Positions 36,999 through 45,187 of a DNA stretch of 64,000 bases are shown piece after piece. Within the stretch, counting starts at the first letter, position 1. Every line of letters begins with the position of its first letter. Below the pieces are notes generated by a model. That model did not search any database. It was not told the origin of the DNA and saw only the letters and a program-made list of their open reading frames with translations. Origin of the DNA: Paramesorhizobium deserti (lineage in GTDB: Bacteria; Pseudomonadota; Alphaproteobacteria; Rhizobiales; Rhizobiaceae); contig NZ_LNTU01000041.1 of assembly GCF_001558695.1 (NCBI RefSeq), forward strand, positions 62,001 through 126,000. The letters run 5' to 3'. The position numbers and the translations under genes are program-made.

Positions 36999-37517
36999 CT
37001 ATCTGACTGGTGCATCGCACCAGACTCTTGCCTGTCGCAGATCATCGACAAAACGCGTATATTCGGCCAAAGCCCGTTCCTTGTCGGGTAGTCGCAGAAG
37101 ATAGGACGGATGCACGGTTACGAGAATGGACAGGTCGTCAGCCGCCTCCACGCTCCCTCGAATTTTCGTTACGGGAACTTTGCGACCGGTAATCCCTAGC
37201 ATCGCGGTGGCGCCCAGTGCCACGATGAGCTTCGGCTTGATGATGGCGATCTCTCGGCTCAGCCGGAAACGGCACTTTGTCACCTCTCCACTGCTCGGCG
37301 TCATATGGACCCGCCGTTTGCCCCGCGGTTCAAATTTGAAGTGCTTGACGGCGTTGGTGACAAATGTCTTTTGCCGCTCGATACCTGCATCCGCGAGCGC
37401 CCGCTGGAACATCACTCCCGCCGGTCCCACGAACGGTTTGCCGGTCAGATCCTCCTGATCACCCGGCTGCTCGCCGACGAACATGATCTCGGCGCCGGGC
37501 ATCCCCTCGCCAGGCAC
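36999..37517 (-). CDS. udgX: UdgX-type uracil-DNA glycosylase, start unclear
   Basis: A uracil-DNA glycosylase-fold protein of the UdgX group, which binds uracil in DNA covalently. Motifs are GEQPGDQEDLTGKPFVGPAG, the UdgX loop RGKRRVHMTPSSGEVTKC with its reactive His, and VTVHPSYLLRL. The first usual start codon is GTG at 37517, but coding similarity continues upstream as EEIQACRLCPLHEPATQAVP, which holds iron-sulfur cysteines. That part runs back without any ATG, GTG or TTG to the TGA of the radical-SAM gene. Either a non-standard start is used or the gene has lost its 5' end, perhaps a DUF4130 domain. Activity is uncertain. Confidence 0.72.
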   Translation of the reverse strand: MPGEGMPGAEIMFVGEQPGDQEDLTGKPFVGPAGVMFQRALADAGIERQKTFVTNAVKHFKFEPRGKRRVHMTPSSGEVTKCRFRLSREIAIIKPKLIVALGATAMLGITGRKVPVTKIRGSVEAADDLSILVTVHPSYLLRLPDKERALAEYTRFVDDLRQARVWCDAPVR

Positions 37518-37625
37518 GGCCTGAGTCGCCGGCTCGTGCAGTGGACATAGCCTGCACGCTTGGATCTCCTCACGTAGAGCATCCAGTGAGAAAGGCTGCG
37601 ATACTCGCCTCTGATCGACAGCATC

Positions 37626-38856
37626 TCACAGCGGCAAAGAAAGCTGCTGCGGCGGGACAAGCCGCTGCCTCAGCCGATCGTCATCAAGCATGGCGCCCGG
37701 TTGCCAGTCGGGCGCGAGCACGAAGGGACGCACGCGCTTCAAGGACTCGGCGAGCCGCGCCAGTTCCGCAAGTCGCAGGTTGCCATGCCGGCGCGCGGCG
37801 ATTATGCGATCCACCGCCTTCGTGCCCAGCCCCGGAACGCGCAGCAGCAGTTCTCGACTGGCTCGATTGATGTCCACAGGAAAGAGACCCCGATGGGCAA
37901 GCGCCCAGGCCAGCTTCGGATCGATCGACAGATCAAGCATGCCGCCCGTCAGCGCCCCTTCGATCTCCGGCAGCGAGAAGCCATAGAAGCGCATCAGCCA
38001 ATCGGTCTGATAAAGCCGGTGCTCGCGGATGAGCGGAGTCGGCCGCGTCGAGAGCACAGCCGAGGGGTGGCCCGTTGGGCTGAAGGCGGAATAGTAGACG
38101 CGCTCAAGCGCGTAAGATGCGTAAAGCTGGGCGCTCGAGCGCAGAATGTCGAGATCGGTGGATGAGTCGGCGCCCACAACCATCTGCGTGCTCTGCCCCG
38201 CGGGGGCAAAGCGCCGCGGATGCGCTCTGCCGGCGCTTGACGGTTCACCGCACTCCTCGATGCGCGAGCGCGTGCGCGCCAAGCCTTGCTTGATCTCCGG
38301 TCACTGACTTTTCTGGCGCCAATTGTTCAAGTGCTGCCTCCGCCGGCATTTCGACATTCATTGACAGCCGGTCAGCATAAAGCCCAGCTCGTCCAGAAGC
38401 TCCGCACTGGTTCCGGGGATCATCTTCAGATGGACATAGCCCCTGAATCCGTGATCCAGCCGCAACGTTTTTGCTACTCGCACCAGATCGGCCGTGGTTT
38501 CGTCGGCCGACTGAACTATCCCGGAGGAGAGGAAAAGGCCTTCAATGCAATTGCGGCGGTAAAGGTCAAGTGTGAGCCGGACCACTTCATCGACGCTGAA
38601 ACGCGCACGCCGCACGTTGCTTGACCGACGACTCACGCAGTACGCGCAGTCGTAGATACAGAAATTCGTGAGCAGGATTTTGAGCAGCGAGACACAACGC
38701 CCGTCTGGAGTGAAGGCGTGACAGATGCCTTGACCCGTAACCGAGCCTATGCCCTTTCCGGCCGTCCGTTTTTTCCCCACCGGAGGAAACACATGACGCA
38801 TCGTATTTGGCAGCATCGGCCAGGATCTCCAACTTCTGCAATACGCTGAGGGGCAT
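37626..38856 (-). pseudogene. Radical-SAM DNA modification/repair protein, multiply frameshifted
   Basis: The family usually encoded next to udgX. From the ATG at 38856 the sequence reads MPLSVLQKLEILADAAKYDA, then after a frameshift GQGICHAFTPDGRCVSLLKI with the cluster motif CIYDCAYC and SSNVRRARFSVDEVVRLTLD. Near 38390 the frame shifts again (RLSMNVEMPAEAALEQLAPE), and a third shift near 38285 joins the C-terminal part VVGADSSTDLDILRSSAQLY to VPGLGTKAVDRIIAAR. All parts remain collinear. At least three indels make a functional product very unlikely. Confidence 0.87.
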
Positions 38857-39591
38857 GGATCGGCTCCATTGTTCTTATTTTGTTCTAAAATAGGACTGCA
38901 GCCGTGGCGGATCAAGCGCGAAAATACGCCAAGTCGGCGCATGCGCGTGGGGTGAACTCACGCGCCGCACCTGCGAGGACCTGTCGACCCGGCTTCCGTG
39001 ATCCTGCGCAACGACGTCAGCATGAGGGACGATCTTGCCGAGGTCGCTGCGATGGCTTCCCGCTTCGTCGTCCAGCAGAGAAAAATGCAAACCAGACGCC
39101 TTAACGGCAGGAAGGCCGTGGTGGCATGAATACTCGCGCCATTTCTCTCGACGTCATTGAACCTTGAGGTGAGAAAGCAAACATGTCTATCGGTGAGGAG
39201 CGGGAAGATAATCGAGAACAGAGGGGACAACTTTCCTCGATTGAGTGTGAGACGTGGGCCGCTTCGAAAAGCAAGGCTGGTAAGGCATCTGCAGAGGCCA
39301 AGAGCGAGCATTTGTGTTAAGGCTTAATTCCCCGAAACCACTGATCTCGCTTCGGTCCCCGCCTGCGCAGTACTGCCCCACACGTCCGGGCAGCGAGAGG
39401 CGCAGGTGCTCACCGGTTAAAACGGCTGCGAGTGAAACAGCCCAAGCGAGATCATTTATGCAAGACCGTCGCGAGGCTCCCGATCGGAAGCGAATGCTGA
39501 AGCCGGAAGTAGCGCCCTGGCCCGTTATCATCCCTTGTTGTTGCAGCCTTCATGGGCATTCTGTAGCTTGCTAAGCGCCACCTCGGGTAGC
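38857..39591. other. Intergenic region with no recognised gene
   Basis: About 730 bases without a supported gene. A plus-strand run near 39000-39130 (RNDVSMRDDLAEVAAMASRF) looks like a real protein fragment but I do not recognise the family. Other frames lack motifs. Confidence 0.4.
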
Positions 39592-39649
39592 CGATGGAAA
39601 GGTGGTCGCCGGCTTCACATTTCCGCCAAATCAATGTGAGGCCGGTTTC
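39592..39649 (+). repeat. Second copy of the palindromic IS21 tail
   Basis: This 58-base segment matches 10010-10069: both start CGATGGAnAGGTGGTnGCCG, continue with a short variable loop and end ATGTGAGGCCGGTTTC. Its arms pair as a hairpin. No istB coding sequence is recognisable before it, so only the terminal part of the element seems to remain. Confidence 0.6.
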
Positions 39650-39834
39650 ATTCTGCTGTGCTTTTAGTCGCTCGACCGTGAGGTCTGCGGGAGCGCCTTC
39701 GCCCCTCTGTCAGAAGCCTACGATTGTAGACAACAATGTGTTCCTCGACAATAGAGTTCGCTCTGAGGACGATCGGTGGATCGGTACTTACCATACCCAG
39801 TGTCTTGTTGACACGGCCCGCAATCTAGAATGAC

Positions 39835-39877
39835 GAGGCCCGGCCGAGTGGATGCAGCGGGTCAGGGGCCGGGCCTC
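39835..39877. repeat. Inverted repeat GAGGCCCGGCC
   Basis: The 11-base arms GAGGCCCGGCC and GGCCGGGCCTC pair perfectly around a 21-base loop. No T-run follows. It could be a terminator for an unseen transcript or a REP-like element. Confidence 0.5.
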
Positions 39878-39906
39878 TGCGCTGATGGAACGTCAGCGTA
39901 CCCAGT

Positions 39907-39935
39907 GTGATGCGGAATGAGCTATTCCGCATCAC
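39907..39935. repeat. Perfect 12-bp hairpin
   Basis: GTGATGCGGAAT and ATTCCGCATCAC flank the loop GAGCT. It lies 30 bases after the previous inverted repeat, in a gene-free stretch about 250 bases before the small membrane-protein gene. A structured RNA or operator is possible. Confidence 0.5.
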
Positions 39936-40180
39936 AACAAAATGTAATACTCCAAGTATTGTTCAGTTTTGTCTGCGCTGGATTGTCGCATATATTACTG
40001 GAGTTATTTTGTTTCTTAAGGGTGCGCAATAAATCGGAGAATGCGGATTATCGCTGTCGCTCAACCGGCGGATCGCAATTCTCGATATTCAGCGCGCTTG
40101 ATTGAGGCTTTGTCTATCGAGCGCAGGAGGCCAGAGACTGGCAAACCGATGCTCTGGCTTTCCTGATTCAAGCGTTATGT

Positions 40181-40378
40181 ATGAGAGAAACCGTCGCGGC
40201 ATATCTTCCGTGGTTACTGAGCGCCATCACCATTTCCCATTCCCATCCCGGCAACGACAAATTCCGCCATGTGTGGCTCCTCGGCGTCGGCGATCAGGCT
40301 CTCTGGCTCATCTGGATCGTCTATGCGCCGGTGCTAGGTCGGTACCCGGTTCTTCTTAAGATGGCTCATTTAGCGTAG
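40181..40378 (+). CDS. Small hydrophobic protein
   Basis: A 65-residue protein with two likely membrane stretches (YLPWLLSAITIS and ALWLIWIVYAPVLGRYPVLL) separated by a basic, His-rich loop. Small membrane proteins with this WLLxAxTI...LWxxWxxxA pattern occur in phage-like and plasmid regions. The stop lies only a few bases before a strong intrinsic terminator, which supports real transcription. No function is assigned. Confidence 0.5.
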   Translation: MRETVAAYLPWLLSAITISHSHPGNDKFRHVWLLGVGDQALWLIWIVYAPVLGRYPVLLKMAHLA

Positions 40379-40380
40379 AA

Positions 40381-40416
40381 GCGCGGCTCCCAAAAGGAGC
40401 ACCGCGCGAATTTTTT
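40381..40416 (+). terminator. Intrinsic terminator
   Basis: GCGCGGCTCC and GGAGCACCGCGC pair around CAAAA and are followed by GAATTTTTT. It directly follows the small hydrophobic protein gene and could also end transcription arriving from the convergent HIRAN gene side. Confidence 0.8.
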
Positions 40417-40444
40417 GTCCAGTCGGATCATAAATAGCGACCGA

Positions 40445-40882
40445 TCATGTTTCGCGATACTGGACAGCGGCTTCCATCGCGATCGCAATTTCGATTTCGA
40501 TTTCGATTTCGATCGCTCGGCGCGGAGCATTGCGCGTTCCAATGACGTGTGCCTTCAGATCCAATCCTGCCTTCAGCATCGGTGCGAGAACTCGTCCGAT
40601 GTTGGTCGGCACATAACCAAGGCGCACGCCCTTTGTCGTCTCCACCGCTATGCTGTGCGGGTCATAGCTCCGGTCCGGAACCCTATGAAGCCTGACCGGA
40701 TCTGGAGGGACCACAGGGAAAGACCTATGACCGAGAACGGTGTCCACATTTGTGACATAGGTCGAGAACAAGGCCCGCTTTGATAGCTCCCGCTGGTCCG
40801 GTGGTCGGTGTCCCATCGCTGTACTCGGCACTCCCGTGGCAGCGGCGCCGCAGAGCCCGATCATAAAACTGCGTCGTTTCAT
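40445..40882 (-). CDS. Exported HIRAN-domain protein
   Basis: A 145-residue protein. The N-terminus MKRRSFMIGLCGAAATGVPS is a signal sequence, possibly a lipoprotein-like or Tat-like leader. The rest is a HIRAN domain: STYVTNVDTVLGH, DPVRLHRVPDRSYDPHSIAV and RLGYVPTNIGRVLAPMLKAG. HIRAN domains normally bind DNA ends inside helicases, so an exported single-domain form is unusual. The tail contains four exact hexamer repeats coding for Glu-Ile. The gene starts 11 bases after the Mn-catalase stop, so the two form an operon. Confidence 0.8.
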   Translation of the reverse strand: MKRRSFMIGLCGAAATGVPSTAMGHRPPDQRELSKRALFSTYVTNVDTVLGHRSFPVVPPDPVRLHRVPDRSYDPHSIAVETTKGVRLGYVPTNIGRVLAPMLKAGLDLKAHVIGTRNAPRRAIEIEIEIEIAIAMEAAVQYRET

Positions 40883-40893
40883 CGTGCGCTCTC

Positions 40894-41718
40894 CTAAAGC
40901 TGCTCGGCCTGAGCCCCGGAATTCGGCCTGGCGCGCCCTAGGGAGGGCTCTTCTCCGAGCGGCTGCATCGGCCGCGAAGCGAAGGTTCCATTTCCGTCGA
41001 TCGATTGTCCATCGGACCAGCGACCCTGTGGCGGTTCGCTGCCGTCCTGTTGGAAACCGAGGAAGGCATAGCTGAACTCGCGGTTCTCTTCTGACTGAGG
41101 ATGGCTGTTGGGGATCGGGTACACATTCTCGTTGCCCCCCAATTCCTCGATGGCTGCGAGCCACTGGTTCTGGTGCATGGTATCTCGGGCGATAAGAAAC
41201 TGCAGCATTTCCTTCATACCGGGGTCATTCGTCATGTTATGGAGACGCACTGCAAGAATCCGCCCGGTCGCCTCCGCCGTGACGTTCGCTCCCATGTCGG
41301 CCGCAATGTTGCCGCTGGCGTAGATATGAGACATGTCGAAAGGCACCCCATCGGAATCGACGGGCATTGCTGAAAGCCCGGCCGAAAGAAGGTTCTTTAA
41401 ATTGATACCCCCAAGCACCGCGCCGGCGACGGGATCGGCGGCTGCATCTTCCTGCATGGAAAGCGGTGCGTTCTCCAGGTTGAGTGCTACAGCTGTCGCT
41501 AGCATCTCGATGTGTCCAAGCTCCTCGGCGGCGGTATTCAGCAGAAGATCGCGGAACTTGGGATCGCCACGTGCGCCCATGGCTTGGAAGAAGTACTGCA
41601 TCGCCACCCGTATTTCGCCCTCCACACCTCCGATTGCCTGTTGTAAGGCGCGAGCGAAGAGAGGATTCGGATTTTCGACGCGGACTGGAAACTGCAGTTT
41701 GTTGTCGGTGTAAAACAT
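40894..41718 (-). CDS. Manganese catalase
   Basis: A non-heme dimanganese catalase of 274 residues that degrades hydrogen peroxide. Metal-binding blocks are GGVEGEIRVAMQYFFQAMGA, AAEELGHIEMLATAV, TAEATGRILAVRL and ARDTMHQNQWLAAIEELGG. The ATG at 41718 follows AAGGAGGAAAGA at good spacing. The C-terminal part (SYAFLGFQQDGSEPPQGRW) is typical. A near-consensus EcfG promoter lies just upstream, and an exported HIRAN gene follows in the same operon. Confidence 0.93.
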   Translation of the reverse strand: MFYTDNKLQFPVRVENPNPLFARALQQAIGGVEGEIRVAMQYFFQAMGARGDPKFRDLLLNTAAEELGHIEMLATAVALNLENAPLSMQEDAAADPVAGAVLGGINLKNLLSAGLSAMPVDSDGVPFDMSHIYASGNIAADMGANVTAEATGRILAVRLHNMTNDPGMKEMLQFLIARDTMHQNQWLAAIEELGGNENVYPIPNSHPQSEENREFSYAFLGFQQDGSEPPQGRWSDGQSIDGNGTFASRPMQPLGEEPSLGRARPNSGAQAEQL

Positions 41719-41746
41719 GGGTCTTTCCTCCTTGGGAACGAAATCA

Positions 41747-41771
41747 AACAAGCCCGCATGAGGAATGTTCC
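41747..41771 (-). promoter_or_regulatory. EcfG-type promoter of the Mn-catalase operon
   Basis: On the minus strand GGAAC is followed after 16 bases by TGTT, one mismatch from the consensus. It ends about 30 bases before the catalase ATG, which leaves room for a short leader with the ribosome-binding site. Confidence 0.55.
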
Positions 41772-42465
41772 GGGCCGGGAGGAACTTTTCGCTATTTCCA
41801 GATCCAGCCCAGACAGGACGTCAAAAAGAAAATGGCGGCGCCATTGCCCTCGTGCTGCAGGGTGACAGTACCGCCGGATCCGAACGCTCTTGTCGTTGAC
41901 GGTGAGGCTTCCGGAATTGCCGGCGTGACAGTCCGCAAGTTGCCGCGTTACCCGGTGACCGGCGATCTTGCTGGGCCGCCTCGCAGACTGGCAGTGCTAC
42001 GAGGCGAGAGATTACGGTCGGCGTCTCCTCGCGGGGGCTACCGCCGCGTGCAGCAAAATTGCCCATTGCCGTGATCGTGGACACCAAGGACGAGAATGCG
42101 AAGCAGTTCGACGCGCGCGAGAGCTTTTGTCGTTTCAGATCAGCCGTTGAAGTTGTTCCAGCCGATGTCGGGTATTGACGCGCTGTTCAATTCGGACAAA
42201 TTTCGACGGCTAAGCACCATGGATGCGAATGCGCACCGAACACTAAGCCCAGGCGCCGGAACGCGAACAGATGCCCGATCGGGCTGCCCCTTCGGATTTT
42301 TGGGGTTGTTACAGTAGGCGTCTTGTAACACCCCCTTGACCATTGCTCGTTTGAGCGGTGGAACCAGTCTATGCCGGTCGACTGGCGCATCACTGTTCGG
42401 TGGGTGTTCACAGCGGCCGCGGGCTGAGGTGCACAGCCCGGTATTATCCTCACTAAACCCTGAGG
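41772..42465. other. Intergenic region with no recognised gene
   Basis: About 700 bases. Frames on both strands are short and without family motifs. Nothing recognisable as tRNA, repeat or promoter consensus was found. Confidence 0.45.
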
Positions 42466-43140
42466 CTAAGACTGTTTCCATTCCGCCAGAATCCTCTCGC
42501 GCTCCTTGCGCGTACGGGAAAAACGATCCTTGGCAGTCGCTAAGACCTGCGGCGAGGCCTCCTGCACCGTTCCAGAGCTATAAGGTGGTGCAGGCGCATA
42601 TTCGAGTGAGAGTTGGACCGTCTCTGCTTCCTCCTTGCCCAGGAGTTCTCCGATCAGTGCCAGCCCGAAATCAATACCGGACGTGACACCCCCCGCTGTG
42701 ACGATATTTCCATCCCAGACAATGCGGTCCTCGACCGCGGTTGCGCCGAACCGGTCAAGAAAATCCATGGAGTACCAATGCGTCGTGGCGCGCCTGTTCT
42801 TCAAAAGACCGGCCGCGCCTAGAACGAGAGCGCCCGTACAGACTGACGTGAGGTAGCGGACCGCTGGGGCTTGCTCGCGCACGAACTCAAGAACCGTTTC
42901 GTCCAGCAGCAGCGCATTCACGCCCCCGCCGCCCGGAATGCAGAGGATATCGAGTGGCGGGTGGTCATCGAACGTGGCCGTCGGCGTCAATGGCAAGCCC
43001 GTCGAGGACATGACTGGGTTGCGGTCCTTCCAGACGAGATGAACCTCGGCTCCGTTTGCCGATGCGAATACCTCATATGGTCCCGTCAAGTCCAATTGCT
43101 GGATGTTGGGAAAAACAAGAATGCCGAAACGTAAGCTCAT
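42466..43140 (-). CDS. DJ-1/PfpI-family protein
   Basis: A class-I glutamine-amidotransferase-like protein of 224 residues, in the isonitrile-hydratase-like branch. It starts MSLRFGILVFPNIQQLDLTG, with the nucleophile-elbow Cys in YLTSVCTGALVLGAAGLL and the acidic residue in NIQQLDLTGPYEVFA. The ATG at 43140 fits the family start. The gene is divergent from a GlxA-type regulator that shares the same fold in its N-terminal half; the pair probably forms one functional unit. The substrate is unknown. Confidence 0.9.
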   Translation of the reverse strand: MSLRFGILVFPNIQQLDLTGPYEVFASANGAEVHLVWKDRNPVMSSTGLPLTPTATFDDHPPLDILCIPGGGGVNALLLDETVLEFVREQAPAVRYLTSVCTGALVLGAAGLLKNRRATTHWYSMDFLDRFGATAVEDRIVWDGNIVTAGGVTSGIDFGLALIGELLGKEEAETVQLSLEYAPAPPYSSGTVQEASPQVLATAKDRFSRTRKERERILAEWKQS

Positions 43141-43217
43141 TGAGGCGTCTCCAGATATTGACACTGCTAAACGTATCAGGTCCAATCTTGGCCGGATTGC
43201 CAATCATCCCTCGGATC

Positions 43218-44186
43218 ATGCCAAACGAACTTACCCGCATCGAAATACTTGCCTTTCCCGGCGTCCAGTTGCTCGACGTAGCGGGTCCGTTGCAGGTCTT
43301 CAGCACCGCCAATGAAATTCTCAACGCCCAGGGAATGCAGGCACACTACGAGATCACTGTGGTTGGAAAGCACGCCGACACCCTGACAAGTTCAGGTCTG
43401 GCAATCGCGACGCACCAACTGCCGTCGAGTGATGATCCGATTGATACGCTGGTCGTTGCGGGAGGAAGAGGCGTTAACGCAGCAATCGACGATGACGCGT
43501 TGCTAAGCTGGATTCGCCAACGTTCGCAGGAAGCCAGACGCACCGCGTCGGTCTGCAGTGGCGCCTTTCTGCTCGCTGAGGCGGGTCTTCTGGAGGGCCG
43601 CCGTGCGGTGACCCACTGGGGGCGTTGCGCCGAATTTGCGGCGCGCTATCCATCTGTGCGTCTCGAACAGGATCCGATCTTTGTCTGCGACGGCACTGTC
43701 TGGACCTCTGCCGGCATAACGGCCGGCATTGACCTCACGCTCAACCTGGTTGAAGCCGACCTTGGAAGGAGCATCGCAACTGCCGTGGCCCGGCATCTGG
43801 TTGTCTATCTGAGGCGCCCAGGTGGTCAGGCCCAATTCAGCACCGCCTTGTCCCTTCAAGGAGGCGAGAGCGGATTTGACCGCCTTCACGCCTGGATTTT
43901 AGAGAATTTGCGCGGAGATCTTTCACTTTCACGGCTAGCGGAGCAGGCGCACATGAGCACTCGCAGCTTTTCGCGCCATTACCACCAGGCAACGGGGATT
44001 ACTCCCGCCCGCGCAATCGAAAAACTGCGTGTTGAGGCAGCTCGCCAAATGCTTGGACAATCCATGCCGGTATCGCGTGTGTCGAGGCAATGCGGCTTTG
44101 GCTCCGAAGAAACCATGCGCCGGGCATTCTTACGGAACCTTGGTGTTACACCGCGGGAATACCGGGAGCGCTTCGGGGCCACATAG
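43218..44186 (+). CDS. GlxA-family AraC-type regulator
   Basis: A 322-residue regulator with an N-terminal DJ-1/PfpI-like domain (ILAFPGVQLLDVAGPLQVFS, with Cys in RTASVCSGAFLLAEAGLL) and a C-terminal AraC helix-turn-helix (LSLSRLAEQAHMSTRSFSRH and VSRVSRQCGFGSEETMRRAF). The ATG at 43218 is chosen; the longer frame upstream overlaps the divergent gene. It probably controls the divergent DJ-1/PfpI gene. Confidence 0.9.
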   Translation: MPNELTRIEILAFPGVQLLDVAGPLQVFSTANEILNAQGMQAHYEITVVGKHADTLTSSGLAIATHQLPSSDDPIDTLVVAGGRGVNAAIDDDALLSWIRQRSQEARRTASVCSGAFLLAEAGLLEGRRAVTHWGRCAEFAARYPSVRLEQDPIFVCDGTVWTSAGITAGIDLTLNLVEADLGRSIATAVARHLVVYLRRPGGQAQFSTALSLQGGESGFDRLHAWILENLRGDLSLSRLAEQAHMSTRSFSRHYHQATGITPARAIEKLRVEAARQMLGQSMPVSRVSRQCGFGSEETMRRAFLRNLGVTPREYRERFGAT

Positions 44187-44282
44187 GCAGACCGAAGCAG
44201 CGCTACGCTGATCTCGATTCCGGATTTTAGCGACCAATTGGACGCTATAGAACCGGCGGTCTGCAGTTCCGCCGGCATCAGG

Positions 44283-44500
44283 TTATCGCGCAGCCAGCTT
44301 CTTTCGCTTTTTGGAAGGAGTAGGGGAGACAAAGCCGGTTCCCTCGCGAGGCGTGCTTGGCGCAGCCGTCTGGTCTTCTCTTCGCGAAGCTGTAGTTCCG
44401 CTTCTATGATGGCTCGGGCGGAATTGTTCGTCTTTTTGAACGTGTCATCTCGTTTCACAAACGCTGACCGCTGAGAGGTGGACCCGCTGTTCTCTTCCAT
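44283..44500 (-). pseudogene. Small basic protein with one-base frameshift
   Basis: From the ATG at 44500 (GGGAGGA upstream) the protein reads FVKRDDTFKKTNNSARAIIE, then EEKTRRLRQARLA. A one-base loss follows; the other frame gives EGTGFVSPTPSKKRKKLAAR and a stop, the Lys-rich end expected of this small rhizobial family. Without correction the frame runs on for about 170 codons into the GlxA-type gene, which is implausible. Function of the family is unknown. Confidence 0.6.
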
Positions 44501-44761
44501 GGTTGGTCCTCCCGTTCGTGATGCCGACTTGGCAGCAATTGATGCGCTCGCGGACAACGGAACTTTTGCGGTTTAGTTCCCGATAAAAGAGCGATGCTGC
44601 TTGACGTGGTGTGTCTAGCCTGTGCCACACTGATGTAGCACATAGACAAGATCAACACTGTCCCCATGATCCACGTGAAGTAACGCAAAATGACACCAGC
44701 AATTTTTTCCAAATATGCCCCTCCTAAAAAACGGCGGAGTTCAAAAGAACTGCCGCCGGGT

Positions 44762-45118
44762 CTAGGCGAAAGACCGAAGAATCCGGGCATCCAGGGCTCT
44801 CGTGGCTGGACTTGCTGGATGCTCCGAGCCCACAAACATTTGACCCGCATTTTTGTTCCCGTTCGCGGGCATCACAGCCGGAATAATATCCAGCGGTAGC
44901 ATGACGGCCGGCATGACAGCGAGACAGTCAATAGGGCTGCTGCTCGATAGGGTGTATATCCTGACAGCCGGCCGCCGGCGCGCGGCAAGTCCTCGTAAGC
45001 AGAATTTACTATGGATAGAACCGTGCCTCCCGGTGCGGCGCTCCTGCTCGATCACAGTCGGCACGACTGCCACCAAGGGCGCAAGCGTGACCATCACGAG
45101 AAATGATCTGCGCATCAT
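44762..45118 (-). CDS. Hypothetical protein with signal-like N-terminus
   Basis: A possible 118-residue product whose N-terminus (MMRRSFLVMVTLAPLVAVVP) resembles a signal peptide. The rest matches nothing I know. The IS630 element lies about 70 bases upstream and may have removed its promoter. It could easily be a chance frame. Confidence 0.25.
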   Translation of the reverse strand: MMRRSFLVMVTLAPLVAVVPTVIEQERRTGRHGSIHSKFCLRGLAARRRPAVRIYTLSSSSPIDCLAVMPAVMLPLDIIPAVMPANGNKNAGQMFVGSEHPASPATRALDARILRSFA

Positions 45119-45187
45119 GATTTATCCCGTTCTGAAACACCGGGAAGAATCGAAGGTAAGGCGTCAGGATCAAAGGAACTATTGTCT

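Noticed and set aside
42096-42453. Frames in the gap before the DJ-1/PfpI gene resembling insertion-sequence by-products
   Set aside because: No transposase motif could be identified in any frame.
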